Part shown: piece after piece, positions 45,625 through 54,257 of the stretch
Layout of the letters: each line of letters starts with the position of its first letter
Position numbering within the stretch: the first letter of the stretch is position 1
Program-made: the position numbers and the translations under genes
Origin: Terrisporobacter petrolearius
GTDB taxonomy: Bacteria > Bacillota > Clostridia > Peptostreptococcales > Peptostreptococcaceae
Strand: one strand, 5' to 3'
Length of the DNA: 64,000 nucleotides
Assembly: GCF_032598785.1 (NCBI RefSeq)
Contig: NZ_CP102984.1
The notes under the pieces: generated by a model
What the model was told of the DNA's origin: nothing
What the model saw: only the letters and a program-made list of their open reading frames with translations
Databases searched by the model: none

Positions 45625-46083
45625 TTATTTATCCTTCTCCATTAATATGGTTTTTAATTCATTAACAAAAGTGTTTATATCTTTAAATTGTCTATACACA
45701 GACGCAAATCTAACGTAAGATACTTCATCTATGTCTTTTAGTTTGTCCATAATCATTTCTCCAATTATTTTTGTTTCTATTTCAGTCATATAATTTTTAT
45801 TTATTTCATTTTCTATGTAAGATACTACACCTTCAATTTGATCAATTGAAACTGGTCTTTTTTCACAGGATTTTATCAGACCATTTTTTATTTTTTCTCT
45901 ATCAAAATATTCTCTTGTATTATCTTTTTTTACCACCATAACAGGTGTTGTTTCAATAGTCTCGTAAGTTGTGTATCTTTTTTTACAAGATTCACACTCT
46001 CTTCTTCTTCTAATAGAATTACTATCTGTATGTCTTGAGTCTACAACTTTAGACTCCTTATAGTTACAATAAGGACATTGCAT
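45625..46083 (-). CDS. nrdR: Transcriptional repressor NrdR
   Basis: A 152-residue repressor of ribonucleotide reductase genes. The N-terminal zinc ribbon is CPYC ... CESC (CPYCNYKESKVVDSR, RRRRECESCKKR) and the ATP-cone spans about 48-138. It binds NrdR boxes when dATP is bound. AAGGAGG precedes the ATG. Regulated nrd genes are not in this window. Confidence 0.97.
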   Translation of the reverse strand: MQCPYCNYKESKVVDSRHTDSNSIRRRRECESCKKRYTTYETIETTPVMVVKKDNTREYFDREKIKNGLIKSCEKRPVSIDQIEGVVSYIENEINKNYMTEIETKIIGEMIMDKLKDIDEVSYVRFASVYRQFKDINTFVNELKTILMEKDK

Positions 46084-46108
46084 AATCTTCCTCCTTAATC
46101 AAGTTAGT

Positions 46109-46378
46109 TTAAATTTTTATTTCATCAATGTCTAATTTTCTTTCTGATCCTATATTTACTATTATTGTGTCACATCCTATTTTTAATATATCATTCCAAA
46201 ATATTACATCTACATCCATTCCTCTAGAAAAAAATCCTCCACTACCTTCTCCTGTAGTTGAAAAAGATACAACTTTTCCTTCATTAACATCTACATCTAT
46301 GTCTGTAATAAATCCCATCTTCTTTCCATTTTTTACATTGATAATTTCTTTATCCATTATATCAGATACTCTTAACAT
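46109..46378 (-). CDS. ylmC: YlmC/YmxH family PRC-barrel sporulation protein
   Basis: An 89-residue single PRC-barrel protein: MLRVSDIMDKEIINVKNGKKMGFITDIDVD, then FWNDILKIGCDTIIV. YlmC/YmxH members lie beside sigG or sporulation genes; function unknown. AAGGAGGATG lies upstream. It is separated from sigG by the sigG terminator, so it probably has its own promoter and leads ylmC-nrdR-pgeF. Confidence 0.9.
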   Translation of the reverse strand: MLRVSDIMDKEIINVKNGKKMGFITDIDVDVNEGKVVSFSTTGEGSGGFFSRGMDVDVIFWNDILKIGCDTIIVNIGSERKLDIDEIKI

Positions 46379-46445
46379 ATTATAACATCCTCCTTAAAAA
46401 TACAAAAAAAATATATTTCTCTCTTAAATAATTTTTATGCAAAAA

Positions 46446-46473
46446 AATCCTTAGTATTCTTCTACTAAGGATT
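46446..46473. terminator. Terminator after sigG
   Basis: Stem AATCCTTAGTA (46446-46456) with TACTAAGGATT (46463-46473), A/T runs both sides. Confidence 0.9.
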
Positions 46474-46494
46474 TTTTGTTCTTATTAATTATAA

Positions 46495-47268
46495 TTAAAT
46501 GTACTTTCTCATATTTTTCAGTGCATTTTTTTCAATTCTTGAAACTTGTGCCTGAGATATTCCTATTTCATCTGCCACTTCAATTTGAGTACGGCCTTTA
46601 TAAAATCTCAAATCCAATACAAGTTTTTCTCTGTTATTAAGTTTTTTTATTGCTTCTTTCAGTGCTATTTCTTGAAGCCAGTGCTCATCAGTATCTTTTT
46701 TATCCTGAACTTGATCCATTACGAATATGGCATCACCATTGTCTTGGTATACAGGGTCAAATAAAGATATTGGATCTTGTATAGCATCTAATGCCATAAC
46801 AACAGATTCAACATCTAACTCTAGCTCCTTTGCTATCTCTGAAACTGTTGGTTCCTTTGAGTTACTTCTAATCAATTTTTCTCTAACTTGAAGGGCTTTA
46901 TAAGCAATATCCTTTAATGACCTACTAACTCTTATAGGATTGTTATCTCTTAAATATCTTCTTATTTCACCTATTATCATTGGAACCGCATAAGTTGAAA
47001 ACCTAACATTTTGACTTAAATCAAAATTATCTATAGCTTTTATGAGACCGATACAACCAATTTGAAATAAGTCGTCAATATTTTCTCCTCTATTGTTAAA
47101 CTTTTGAATGATACTTAGAACTAGCCTTAAATTACCCCTAACAAACTGTTGTCTAGCTTCTTCATCGCCTGCCTTAATTTTAACTAGAAGGTCCATCATT
47201 TGAGCATTTTTAAGAACTGGCAATTCAGATGTATTCACACCACAGATTTCAACCTTATTTATTTGCAT
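46495..47268 (-). CDS. sigG: RNA polymerase sporulation sigma factor SigG
   Basis: A 257-residue late forespore sigma factor. It starts MQINKVEICGVNTSELPVL, typical of SigG, then region 2 (NLRLVLSIIQKFNNRGENIDDLFQIGCIGLIKAIDNFDLSQNVRFSTYAVPMIIGEIRRYLRD), region 3 and region 4 (GRTQIEVADEIGISQAQVSRIEK). It is 87 bases downstream of sigE, leaving room for its own promoter. Confidence 0.97.
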   Translation of the reverse strand: MQINKVEICGVNTSELPVLKNAQMMDLLVKIKAGDEEARQQFVRGNLRLVLSIIQKFNNRGENIDDLFQIGCIGLIKAIDNFDLSQNVRFSTYAVPMIIGEIRRYLRDNNPIRVSRSLKDIAYKALQVREKLIRSNSKEPTVSEIAKELELDVESVVMALDAIQDPISLFDPVYQDNGDAIFVMDQVQDKKDTDEHWLQEIALKEAIKKLNNREKLVLDLRFYKGRTQIEVADEIGISQAQVSRIEKNALKNMRKYI

Positions 47269-47355
47269 AAGTTTCAGTCCTCTCTTAAAAGATTCTTTAT
47301 ATGAAATTATTTACATATCATATATTTTTATACTTTTATCGAGATTTTATTTAAT

Positions 47356-48090
47356 TTATACAAATTTTTTCATTTCCTTTTTTAACCTACTGATAATTTT
47401 CTTTTCAAGTCTAGAAATATAGGATTGAGATATACCAAGGATATTAGCTACTTCTTTTTGAGTTTTTTCATTTCCTCTTGTACTTAGACCAAATCTTAAT
47501 TCCATAATTTGCTTTTCTCTATCTGATAATTTATCCAAAGCCATAAATAATAAGTTCTTATCTATTTCCTCTTCAATAATTTTATATATTTCATCATTTT
47601 CTGTTCCAAGTACATCTGATAGCAATAATTCATTACCATCTAAGTCAGTATTTAAAGGTTCATCAAATGAAACTTCAGCCTTTTTCTTATTATTTTTTCT
47701 AAGATACATTAATATTTCATTTTCTATACATCTAGATGCATAAGTTGCTAATTTAATATTTTTATTAGATTTAAATGTATTAACAGCTTTTATAAGCCCA
47801 ATAGTTCCTATTGATATTAAATCCTCAACATCTATACCAGTATTTTCAAATTTTCTAGAGATATAAACTACTAATCGAAGATTTCTTTCTATTAAGATAG
47901 TTTTTACATTATCATCATTTTCAAGTCTGTCTATTAGTAATCTTTCTTCATCTGGTTTTAAAGGTGGAGGCAATATATTTACACCGCCCATGTAATACAT
48001 GCCATTAGGTTTAATTATACCTAATTTAGATCCTATCTTTACTACCCAAGAGTTTATTTTCCACTTCATTTTCATTAATGTTAATTTCAA
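47356..48090 (-). CDS. sigE: RNA polymerase sporulation sigma factor SigE (pro-SigE)
   Basis: A 244-residue mother-cell sigma factor made as an inactive precursor. The N-terminal 25-30 residues (LTLMKMKWKINSWVVKIGSK) are the membrane-associated prosequence removed by SpoIIGA. Regions 2 (NLRLVVYISRKFENTGIDVEDLISIGTIGLIKAVNTF) and 4 (TQKEVANILGISQSYISRLEKKI) are clear. GGAGGG lies about 7 bases before TTG at 48090; ATG codons five or seven codons later are too far from it, so a TTG start is likely. Confidence 0.96.
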   Translation of the reverse strand: MKLTLMKMKWKINSWVVKIGSKLGIIKPNGMYYMGGVNILPPPLKPDEERLLIDRLENDDNVKTILIERNLRLVVYISRKFENTGIDVEDLISIGTIGLIKAVNTFKSNKNIKLATYASRCIENEILMYLRKNNKKKAEVSFDEPLNTDLDGNELLLSDVLGTENDEIYKIIEEEIDKNLLFMALDKLSDREKQIMELRFGLSTRGNEKTQKEVANILGISQSYISRLEKKIISRLKKEMKKFV

Positions 48091-48114
48091 TTATAACCCT
48101 CCCCATTTTTAGAT

Positions 48115-48942
48115 CTAAGAAAGTATACTTGGATTTAGTATGGCATTATAATTGTCGTCTTTAAAATTAGATATACCAAGTACAATATTCCCTATCTTTT
48201 TATTATCAATTCGTAAATAGTCAGCTTTAAATCCTAGTATCATGCTAGTCTTATTGCTAGTAGCGTGGTTATAAGGAATTAGCCTTATCCTAGATGATAT
48301 ATCTTCACTTAAATTATTGATGATCTCTTCTGCCAAAAACACATCAACATATTCATAATTATAATCTTCAGGCAAATACTTTTCTAACAAAGAAGAATTC
48401 ACCATAATTACATCACTTTTACTTAAAGGATCTTTTAGCAAATTTCCACTATCTAGTAGGGCAATACACTTAAGTTCTTCTCCAAGAAGCGAAATTGTTA
48501 CTTCTTTAGTAAATTCTTTAATATGATTTATTAACGTAATATCCGAATATATTTTTTTTAATATAAGACAACTAATATATACTGAGGCTATTACAAATGA
48601 CATTTTTATATGTTCTATACCTGTAAAATAAATTATAAAATATGTACTTCCACAGATAAAAAAATTCACTAAAAAAAATATAGTAAATACTCTTAAAAAT
48701 TCATTTTTATCTGTATAAACAAATGAAATTAATCCTATAATTACAATAAATACTGCTTTTGAGGGTAATATATATAATAAATAAAACCTTGGAAGTAAAT
48801 AAATTACAGAATAAATAGCTCCAACTATTGCTCCTATTATTTTTCTTTTATAGGAATTTGTATTTTTTGTAAGTATAGAAGTACAACTTATAATAATATA
48901 ATTTATTAATAGGTTTTCAATAATGTAAATATCTAAATACAT
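48115..48942 (-). CDS. spoIIGA: Sporulation sigma-E processing peptidase SpoIIGA
   Basis: A 275-residue membrane aspartic protease that cleaves pro-SigE after a forespore signal. Five N-terminal membrane helices (about 1-135) are followed by a soluble domain with LLDSGNLLKDPLS, whose Asp is the catalytic residue. It sits 24 bases upstream of sigE, as in Bacillus. GGGGGAG precedes the ATG. Confidence 0.95.
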   Translation of the reverse strand: MYLDIYIIENLLINYIIISCTSILTKNTNSYKRKIIGAIVGAIYSVIYLLPRFYLLYILPSKAVFIVIIGLISFVYTDKNEFLRVFTIFFLVNFFICGSTYFIIYFTGIEHIKMSFVIASVYISCLILKKIYSDITLINHIKEFTKEVTISLLGEELKCIALLDSGNLLKDPLSKSDVIMVNSSLLEKYLPEDYNYEYVDVFLAEEIINNLSEDISSRIRLIPYNHATSNKTSMILGFKADYLRIDNKKIGNIVLGISNFKDDNYNAILNPSILS

Positions 48943-49045
48943 TAATTACTCCCCCTTTTTATGTTTATATTATAAGCTAGTATAAAAAAATAATATGTCA
49001 CTTTTAACAGTCGAAACTCAATTACTTTAATATAAAAAAACACAA

Positions 49046-49075
49046 AAAAAGGAAAAATTCTTCTTTTTCCTTTTT
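49046..49075. terminator. Bidirectional hairpin between ftsZ and spoIIGA
   Basis: AAAAAGGAAAAA (49046-49057) with TTTTTCCTTTTT (49064-49075). A second stop signal isolating spoIIGA-sigE from ftsZ. Confidence 0.65.
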
Positions 49076-49195
49076 AAAATAATATTTTACTTCTTTTTAA
49101 TTAGTATAAAAAAACATATATTGTTCATAATTTGTTATAATTAATAACTTTCTTTATAGTTAATAATATGCAACATGAATAAATATTATAACAAA

Positions 49196-49219
49196 AATAA
49201 GAAGCCTAGGCTCCTTATT
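49196..49219 (-). terminator. Terminator after ftsZ
   Basis: Stem AATAAGAAGCC (49196-49206) with GGCTCCTTATT (49209-49219), one G-U pair, short T run on the minus strand. Confidence 0.65.
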
Positions 49220-49235
49220 TGATTATGTATATAAA

Positions 49236-50402
49236 TTATTTTCTATTTCTTCTTAAGAAAACTGGAATTGGTGGTAAATCATCATCCATATCATGAGTTG
49301 GCTTTTTAGCTTCCACTTTTTCCTCTACTTTTTCTTCTTTTGTTGCTGCAACTTCCTCTACTGCAACTTTCTTAGTTGCTATTTCTGAAGGTCTATTAGT
49401 ACCTCTATTTTTAAATGAATCCTCAAACCCTTGAGATGGATTAGTTTCAAATCCTGTAGCTATTACAGTTATAGTAATATCTTCTCCTAAATCTTCTCTT
49501 ATAGATGTACCAAATATTATATTTGCTTCTGCATCACATGATTCAGTAACTAAACTCGATGCTGCATTAGCTTCAAATAATGTTAAGTTTGCACCACCAG
49601 CAACATTAAGTAATACCCCTTTAGCGCCTTTTATAGAAGTTTCTAGTAATGGAGATTGAATAGCTTCTTTTGCTGCGTCTATAGCTCTATTTTCCCCACT
49701 AGCAGTTCCTATACCCATGTGAGCTAATCCTTTGTCCTTCATTATAGAAGTGACATCGGCAAAGTCTAAGTTTATAAGTCCTGGCATTTTTATTAAGTCA
49801 GATATAGATTGTATACCTTGCTTTAATACGTTATCTGCTATAGAAAACGCATCTACCATTGATGTATTCTTTTGTACTATTTGTAAAAGTCTATCATTAG
49901 GTATAGTTATTAATGTGTCAACATTAGCTTTTAAATCTTTTATACCTTCTTCAGCATTTTTCATTCTTATTTTACCTTCAAATCCAAAAGGCTTCGTTAC
50001 AACACCTACAGTAAGTATCCCCATTTCCTTAGCTAATTTTGCAACTATTGGCGCGGCACCTGTTCCAGTTCCTCCACCCATACCTGCAGTAACAAATACC
50101 ATATCTGTTCCGTCAAGTAATCCTACTATTTGTTCTCTGCTTTCTTCAGCAGCTTTTTTTCCTACTTCTGGCTTAGCCCCCGCACCTAATCCTCTAGTCA
50201 ATTTTTCTCCGATTTGAATTTGGTTTTCTGCCATAGACGATAATAGTGCTTGCTTATCTGTATTTATAGAAATAAATTCTACTCCTTTTACTTCTTCTCT
50301 TATCATTCGGTTAACAGCGTTGTTTCCACCGCCACCAACACCAATAACTTTTATAACAGCATCATTGTTGTCAGTTTCTATATCAATTCTATTATTATTC
50401 AT
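49236..50402 (-). CDS. ftsZ: Cell division protein FtsZ
   Basis: A 388-residue tubulin-like GTPase that forms the Z ring. GGGGNNAVNRM near 22-32, the tubulin signature GMGGGTGTGAAP near 106-117 and the T7-loop NLDFADV are intact. An acidic linker (about 320-370) leads to the conserved tail DDLPPIPVFLRRNRK, which binds SepF and other anchors. GGGAGG precedes the ATG. No ftsA lies upstream; there is a 445-base gap before divIB. Confidence 0.98.
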   Translation of the reverse strand: MNNNRIDIETDNNDAVIKVIGVGGGGNNAVNRMIREEVKGVEFISINTDKQALLSSMAENQIQIGEKLTRGLGAGAKPEVGKKAAEESREQIVGLLDGTDMVFVTAGMGGGTGTGAAPIVAKLAKEMGILTVGVVTKPFGFEGKIRMKNAEEGIKDLKANVDTLITIPNDRLLQIVQKNTSMVDAFSIADNVLKQGIQSISDLIKMPGLINLDFADVTSIMKDKGLAHMGIGTASGENRAIDAAKEAIQSPLLETSIKGAKGVLLNVAGGANLTLFEANAASSLVTESCDAEANIIFGTSIREDLGEDITITVIATGFETNPSQGFEDSFKNRGTNRPSEIATKKVAVEEVAATKEEKVEEKVEAKKPTHDMDDDLPPIPVFLRRNRK

Positions 50403-50847
50403 TATTTTTTAACCTCCCTATCTTCTGAATTAAACAGTCATGTATTATGATTATACCATTTTACTTGTATTTTTTGTTAAATTACTATCTTATTCCATAA
50501 AAATACCAATTTTTACTCTTTTTATTAAACGTGTATAATAGATTTTTAACAATATGTTCTGTATTTCTGTATATTGTCAAATAATATGTATAAATATTCT
50601 TTAAAATAATATAATATAAAAGCGTCTTATTCTCTATATTATTATACTCTTAATAGCAATGATTTGAAAATAGATATTTCCTAATTTTATGAAAAATTTC
50701 AAATATTTATCTATTATGACTGTGAAAACATTTTTTGTCGTTAGTTTGCAACATTTATCTACTTTAAATTTTACTGTGAAACTGCATTAATATTCAAGTG
50801 ATTTTTCATAATATTAATGCTTTTTTTCTATTTTTTTAATAATTTTA
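50403..50847. other. ftsZ-divIB intergenic region with possible plus-strand RNA
   Basis: 445 bases with no open frame of note. A minus-strand TTGACA at 50575-50580 with CATATT at 50551-50556 (18-base spacer) may drive ftsZ. On the plus strand TATAAT at 50534-50539 and a strong terminator at 50784-50827 bracket about 280 bases with no gene, so a small plus-strand RNA is possible but unproven. Confidence 0.45.
50784..50827 (+). terminator. Plus-strand terminator with no plus-strand gene
   Basis: Stem GCATTAATATT (50784-50794) with AATATTAATGC (50810-50820) followed by seven T on the plus strand. On the minus strand no T run follows, so it does not look like a divIB terminator. Confidence 0.7.
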
Positions 50848-51582
50848 TTAATTTGAATAGGGACTATACAGTAAATAATTGTCATAAGTAAAATCCACCT
50901 TGCCATAAAGTTCTTTTCTATTTTGCAAATCTATCATTACTTTACTAAGCTTTACTATGTTTTTTTCTATATTATTATCCTTATTAAGGCATATAGTGAG
51001 CCCTGTTTTACCCTTCATAATAATTTCTTTTCCTTTTGTAAAATTAACGGTTTTAATTTGTAATAATATGTTTTCTTCATCTAGATTTTTATACAGTCTT
51101 ATAAGTTTATTCTTATCATTTTCATTGTCAAATTTCAACATTTTGTTATTTAATGTATAAGAAATAGTAAAAATTAAGTCATCATTTTTTATTTCTTTTA
51201 ATTCATCTACAAGTTTTCCCTGATCATCTATATAACAATAAGACTTGCCGTTATACAAGGGCCCAATAATATTCTTTTCTTTTACATTCACTATAAGCTT
51301 GTTCGGTATCTTTCTTTTAATCTCACAATCTTTAACATAGGTACTTTTTTTAACTCGATTCTCTAAATTTTTTAAATCATAGAAAAAAATATTCTTATTT
51401 TCCTCTAAATTTAATAGGTTATTAACATCCTCTTTTGATAAATACTTATTGTTATTTATCACCACTTGTTTTAAAAAAAAGAAGTCACTCTTTAAGAAGA
51501 AACATGTTCCTAATGTTAATAGCAAAGAAAAAAATAAAATTCCCATAAGTTTATTAGTATTTATCTTTCTTCTTTTTCTCAA
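50848..51582 (-). CDS. divIB: Cell division protein FtsQ/DivIB
   Basis: About 244 residues: a basic cytoplasmic tail (RKRRKIN), one membrane helix (about 12-30), a POTRA domain (about 36-105, FFFLKQVVINNNKYLSKEDVNNLL) and the FtsQ beta domain. It joins FtsL and FtsB/DivIC in the divisome. GGAGGG lies 6 bases before TTG at 51582; ATG at 51588 directly abuts that site, so TTG is preferred. Confidence 0.9.
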   Translation of the reverse strand: MRKRRKINTNKLMGILFFSLLLTLGTCFFLKSDFFFLKQVVINNNKYLSKEDVNNLLNLEENKNIFFYDLKNLENRVKKSTYVKDCEIKRKIPNKLIVNVKEKNIIGPLYNGKSYCYIDDQGKLVDELKEIKNDDLIFTISYTLNNKMLKFDNENDKNKLIRLYKNLDEENILLQIKTVNFTKGKEIIMKGKTGLTICLNKDNNIEKNIVKLSKVMIDLQNRKELYGKVDFTYDNYLLYSPYSN

Positions 51583-51680
51583 ACACATCCCTCCTTAATT
51601 TTTTATTATATATAAAATACTTCTTTTGCTCTTAAAACTCCTACAAAAGTTTTTCATTTTAATTAGCAAATTATTACAAA

Positions 51681-51715
51681 AAAATATAAAAGGTCCAAAA
51701 GACCCTTTATATTTT
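51681..51715 (-). terminator. Terminator after murA
   Basis: A 15-base stem (51681-51695 with 51701-51715), loop CAAAA, overlapping the murA stop and followed by T on the minus strand. Confidence 0.85.
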
Positions 51716-52957
51716 CCTAATTTCTCCTCCTAAGTTGTTTAATATGCCTTCTATATTTTCATATCCTCTTTCCACATGATATATATTACTAATTTCGCTT
51801 TCTCCCTCAGCAGCAAGTGCTGCTAAAATTAAAGCTGCTCCACCTCTTAAATCCGGCGATTTAGTTTTAGCACCATATAATTTATTGACTCCATTTACTT
51901 TGCATAAATGAGTACTTATTATCTCAGTGTTTGCCCCCATTTTATTAAGTTCACTGCAATGCATAAAACGATTTTCAAAAATCGTCTCATAAAAAATATT
52001 ATTTTTATCACTCAATGTCATAAGAGCCATCATTTGTGCTTGCATATCCGTTGGGAAATTAGGATGGATATCTGTTTTTAAAAAGTTTATAGCTTTAATT
52101 TTCTTTGGTGAAGTTAAAATGAGGCCTTCCTTAGTATATTCAATATTACATCCTGCCTTTATTAGCGTATTATTTATAGGTTCCATATGTCTTCTTACTA
52201 TTTTGTCTACTTCTAAACAACCTCCCGTAATTGCACTCGCTACCATATAAGTCCCTATGGCAATCCTATCAGGAATAACAGAATGTTCAACTTTACCTAA
52301 TTTATCCACGCCTTGTATTTCTATGAAATCACTTCCTGCTCCACTAACCTTGCCTCCCATTTTATTCACGTAATCTTGAAGGTCTTCTATCTCCGGTTCC
52401 TTTGCTGCATTATATATTCTAGTTGTTCCTTTTGCTTTAACCGCTGCCAAAATAATATTCTCAGTAGCACCAACGCTAGGACTTTCAAGTATTATATCGT
52501 GTCCTATAATTTCTTTTCTTTCACAGTTTATAATAGAGCCTTCTTCTATTTTCACTCCTAATTTTCTCAAAGAGTTTAGATGTAAGTCTATGGGTCTTTT
52601 CCCTATTGCGCAACCCCCTGGCTCATATATTTTAACATGTTCTAATCTACTAATCATAGCTCCAAGTACAATAATAGATGATCTCATTTTCTTGACATAT
52701 GCCTCATCTATTTCGTTGGATGTCAGATTAGAGCTATCTATTACTAATACATGGTCATTAAAATCAATTTTACACCCTATGCTTTTCAATATATCTATCA
52801 TTGTATATACGTCAGCTATCAATGGAGCGTTATGAATAATATTAACATTTCCATTCAATAAGGATGCAGCCATTAATGGTAAAATGGAGTTTTTCGCCCC
52901 TTTTATACTTAAGGTTCCGTGTATTTTGTTTCCACCAGTTATTAGATATTTAGACAA
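51707..52957 (-). CDS. murA: UDP-N-acetylglucosamine 1-carboxyvinyltransferase
   Basis: A 416-residue enzyme adding enolpyruvate to UDP-GlcNAc, the first committed step to peptidoglycan. The active-site cysteine is Cys116 in EPGGCAIGKRPID; Cys here means the enzyme should be fosfomycin-sensitive. Lys22 in IKGAKNS is also conserved. The start is TTG at 52957 with AGGGGGG 7 bases upstream. In Bacillus this slot is held by murB. Confidence 0.96.
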   Translation of the reverse strand: MSKYLITGGNKIHGTLSIKGAKNSILPLMAASLLNGNVNIIHNAPLIADVYTMIDILKSIGCKIDFNDHVLVIDSSNLTSNEIDEAYVKKMRSSIIVLGAMISRLEHVKIYEPGGCAIGKRPIDLHLNSLRKLGVKIEEGSIINCERKEIIGHDIILESPSVGATENIILAAVKAKGTTRIYNAAKEPEIEDLQDYVNKMGGKVSGAGSDFIEIQGVDKLGKVEHSVIPDRIAIGTYMVASAITGGCLEVDKIVRRHMEPINNTLIKAGCNIEYTKEGLILTSPKKIKAINFLKTDIHPNFPTDMQAQMMALMTLSDKNNIFYETIFENRFMHCSELNKMGANTEIISTHLCKVNGVNKLYGAKTKSPDLRGGAALILAALAAEGESEISNIYHVERGYENIEGILNNLGGEIRKI

Positions 52958-52972
52958 AATGAACCCCCCTAA

Positions 52973-53008
52973 TCATAATATTAAATCCCTTATTATTAAA
53001 TATTATGA
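52973..53008. repeat. Inverted repeat between murG and murA
   Basis: TCATAATATT (52973-52982) with AATATTATGA (52999-53008). No T run follows, so it is a leader hairpin rather than a terminator. Confidence 0.5.
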
Positions 53009-53025
53009 GTTAGAGGGGGTATATG

Positions 53026-54243
53026 TTACTTTTTCTTTATTCCTATTGTTTTTATTTCCTTTACTTCCTCACTAGCCTTTATTTCTTTAGCTACTTCTTT
53101 TGATTCTTTCTTTTCTTTTTTTGAAATATTATTTTGTTGCTTTTCATTATATGCTTTCATAATTTCATCATATATTAAATCTATTGCTTGAGGTTTACCA
53201 ATAGATTTACTTGCATTTGCCATATCTATAAGTAATTCTCTATCTCCTAGTAATTTAAATACTACTTCATTTAATTTTTCAGGAGTTAAATCTTTTTCTA
53301 ATATAGCAATTCCTGCACCTTGAGATTCTATACTCTTAGCATTATATTCTTGATGATTTTCAGCAGTATAAGCCTTCGGTATTATAATAGATGGTTTTCC
53401 AAGGGCCGTTATCTCTGCTAAAGATATTGCACCAGCACTTCCTATTACAATATCACTTGCAGATAGTCCATCTGCCATATTATCCAAATAAGGCATTACT
53501 CTTTGATAAGGTTTTAAAGAAACGTCTCCTAAAGACTCCATAAATTCATCATAATATAGTTTTCCAGTTGCAAATATAAATGCAATGTCTTCTTTTACCA
53601 TATTTTTTATTACAAGTCTCATTGCATCATTAATTTCTTCTGATCCACCACTACCACCATAGCAAAGAACCATTTTTTTATCTTCACTTATTCCAAGTTT
53701 TTTTCTTGAAGTTGATTTTCTTGATTGTAATATTTCTTTTCTTACTGGATTTCCTGTAAGAACTAGCTTATTTCTACTTTCTTCTGGAAATCTTTCATGA
53801 GAATCTTCAAAACTTGTAAGAACTCTTGTAACTACTTTAGAAAGTATTTTATTTGTTACTCCAGGGAATGAGTTTTGCTCATGAACTATTGTTACAGTTT
53901 TATTTAAAGCTGAGTTAAATAAAACTGGTCCACTAACATATCCACCAGTTCCTATTACTATATCTGGTTTATATTTTTTAACTATTCTTCTAGATTGTTC
54001 TAACCCCTTACATAGTTTAAATACTCGTTTTACATTTTCAAAATCTATTTTTCTTCTAAATCCTTGTACTGTTACAGTTTTTAACTCATATCCGTATTTT
54101 GGAACTATTTCTGATTCTATACCTTTTTCTGTTCCTACAAATAATATCTCACAATCAGGATTTTCTTCTTTTATTTTGTTAGCGATTGCTATTGCTGGAT
54201 AAACGTGTCCTCCCGTTCCTCCGCCTGATAGTAATACCTTCAT
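53026..54243 (-). CDS. murG: UDP-N-acetylglucosamine transferase MurG with charged C-terminal tail
   Basis: A glycosyltransferase that makes lipid II from lipid I at the inner membrane face. GGGTGGHVYPAIAIA near 7-21, GTGGYVSGPV near 97 and HEQNSFPG near 124 are present, plus the C-terminal domain GGSGG and SAGAISLAEITALGKPSI. At 405 residues it is about 40 longer than usual. The extra tail is Lys/Glu-rich (about 366-405) and looks disordered. AGGAGATG lies upstream. Confidence 0.96.
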   Translation of the reverse strand: MKVLLSGGGTGGHVYPAIAIANKIKEENPDCEILFVGTEKGIESEIVPKYGYELKTVTVQGFRRKIDFENVKRVFKLCKGLEQSRRIVKKYKPDIVIGTGGYVSGPVLFNSALNKTVTIVHEQNSFPGVTNKILSKVVTRVLTSFEDSHERFPEESRNKLVLTGNPVRKEILQSRKSTSRKKLGISEDKKMVLCYGGSGGSEEINDAMRLVIKNMVKEDIAFIFATGKLYYDEFMESLGDVSLKPYQRVMPYLDNMADGLSASDIVIGSAGAISLAEITALGKPSIIIPKAYTAENHQEYNAKSIESQGAGIAILEKDLTPEKLNEVVFKLLGDRELLIDMANASKSIGKPQAIDLIYDEIMKAYNEKQQNNISKKEKKESKEVAKEIKASEEVKEIKTIGIKKK

Positions 54244-54257
54244 TGTATCATCTCCTG

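Noticed and set aside
49732..50217. Plus-strand open frame of 161 codons opposite ftsZ
   Set aside because: Shadow of ftsZ; composition follows its codon pattern.
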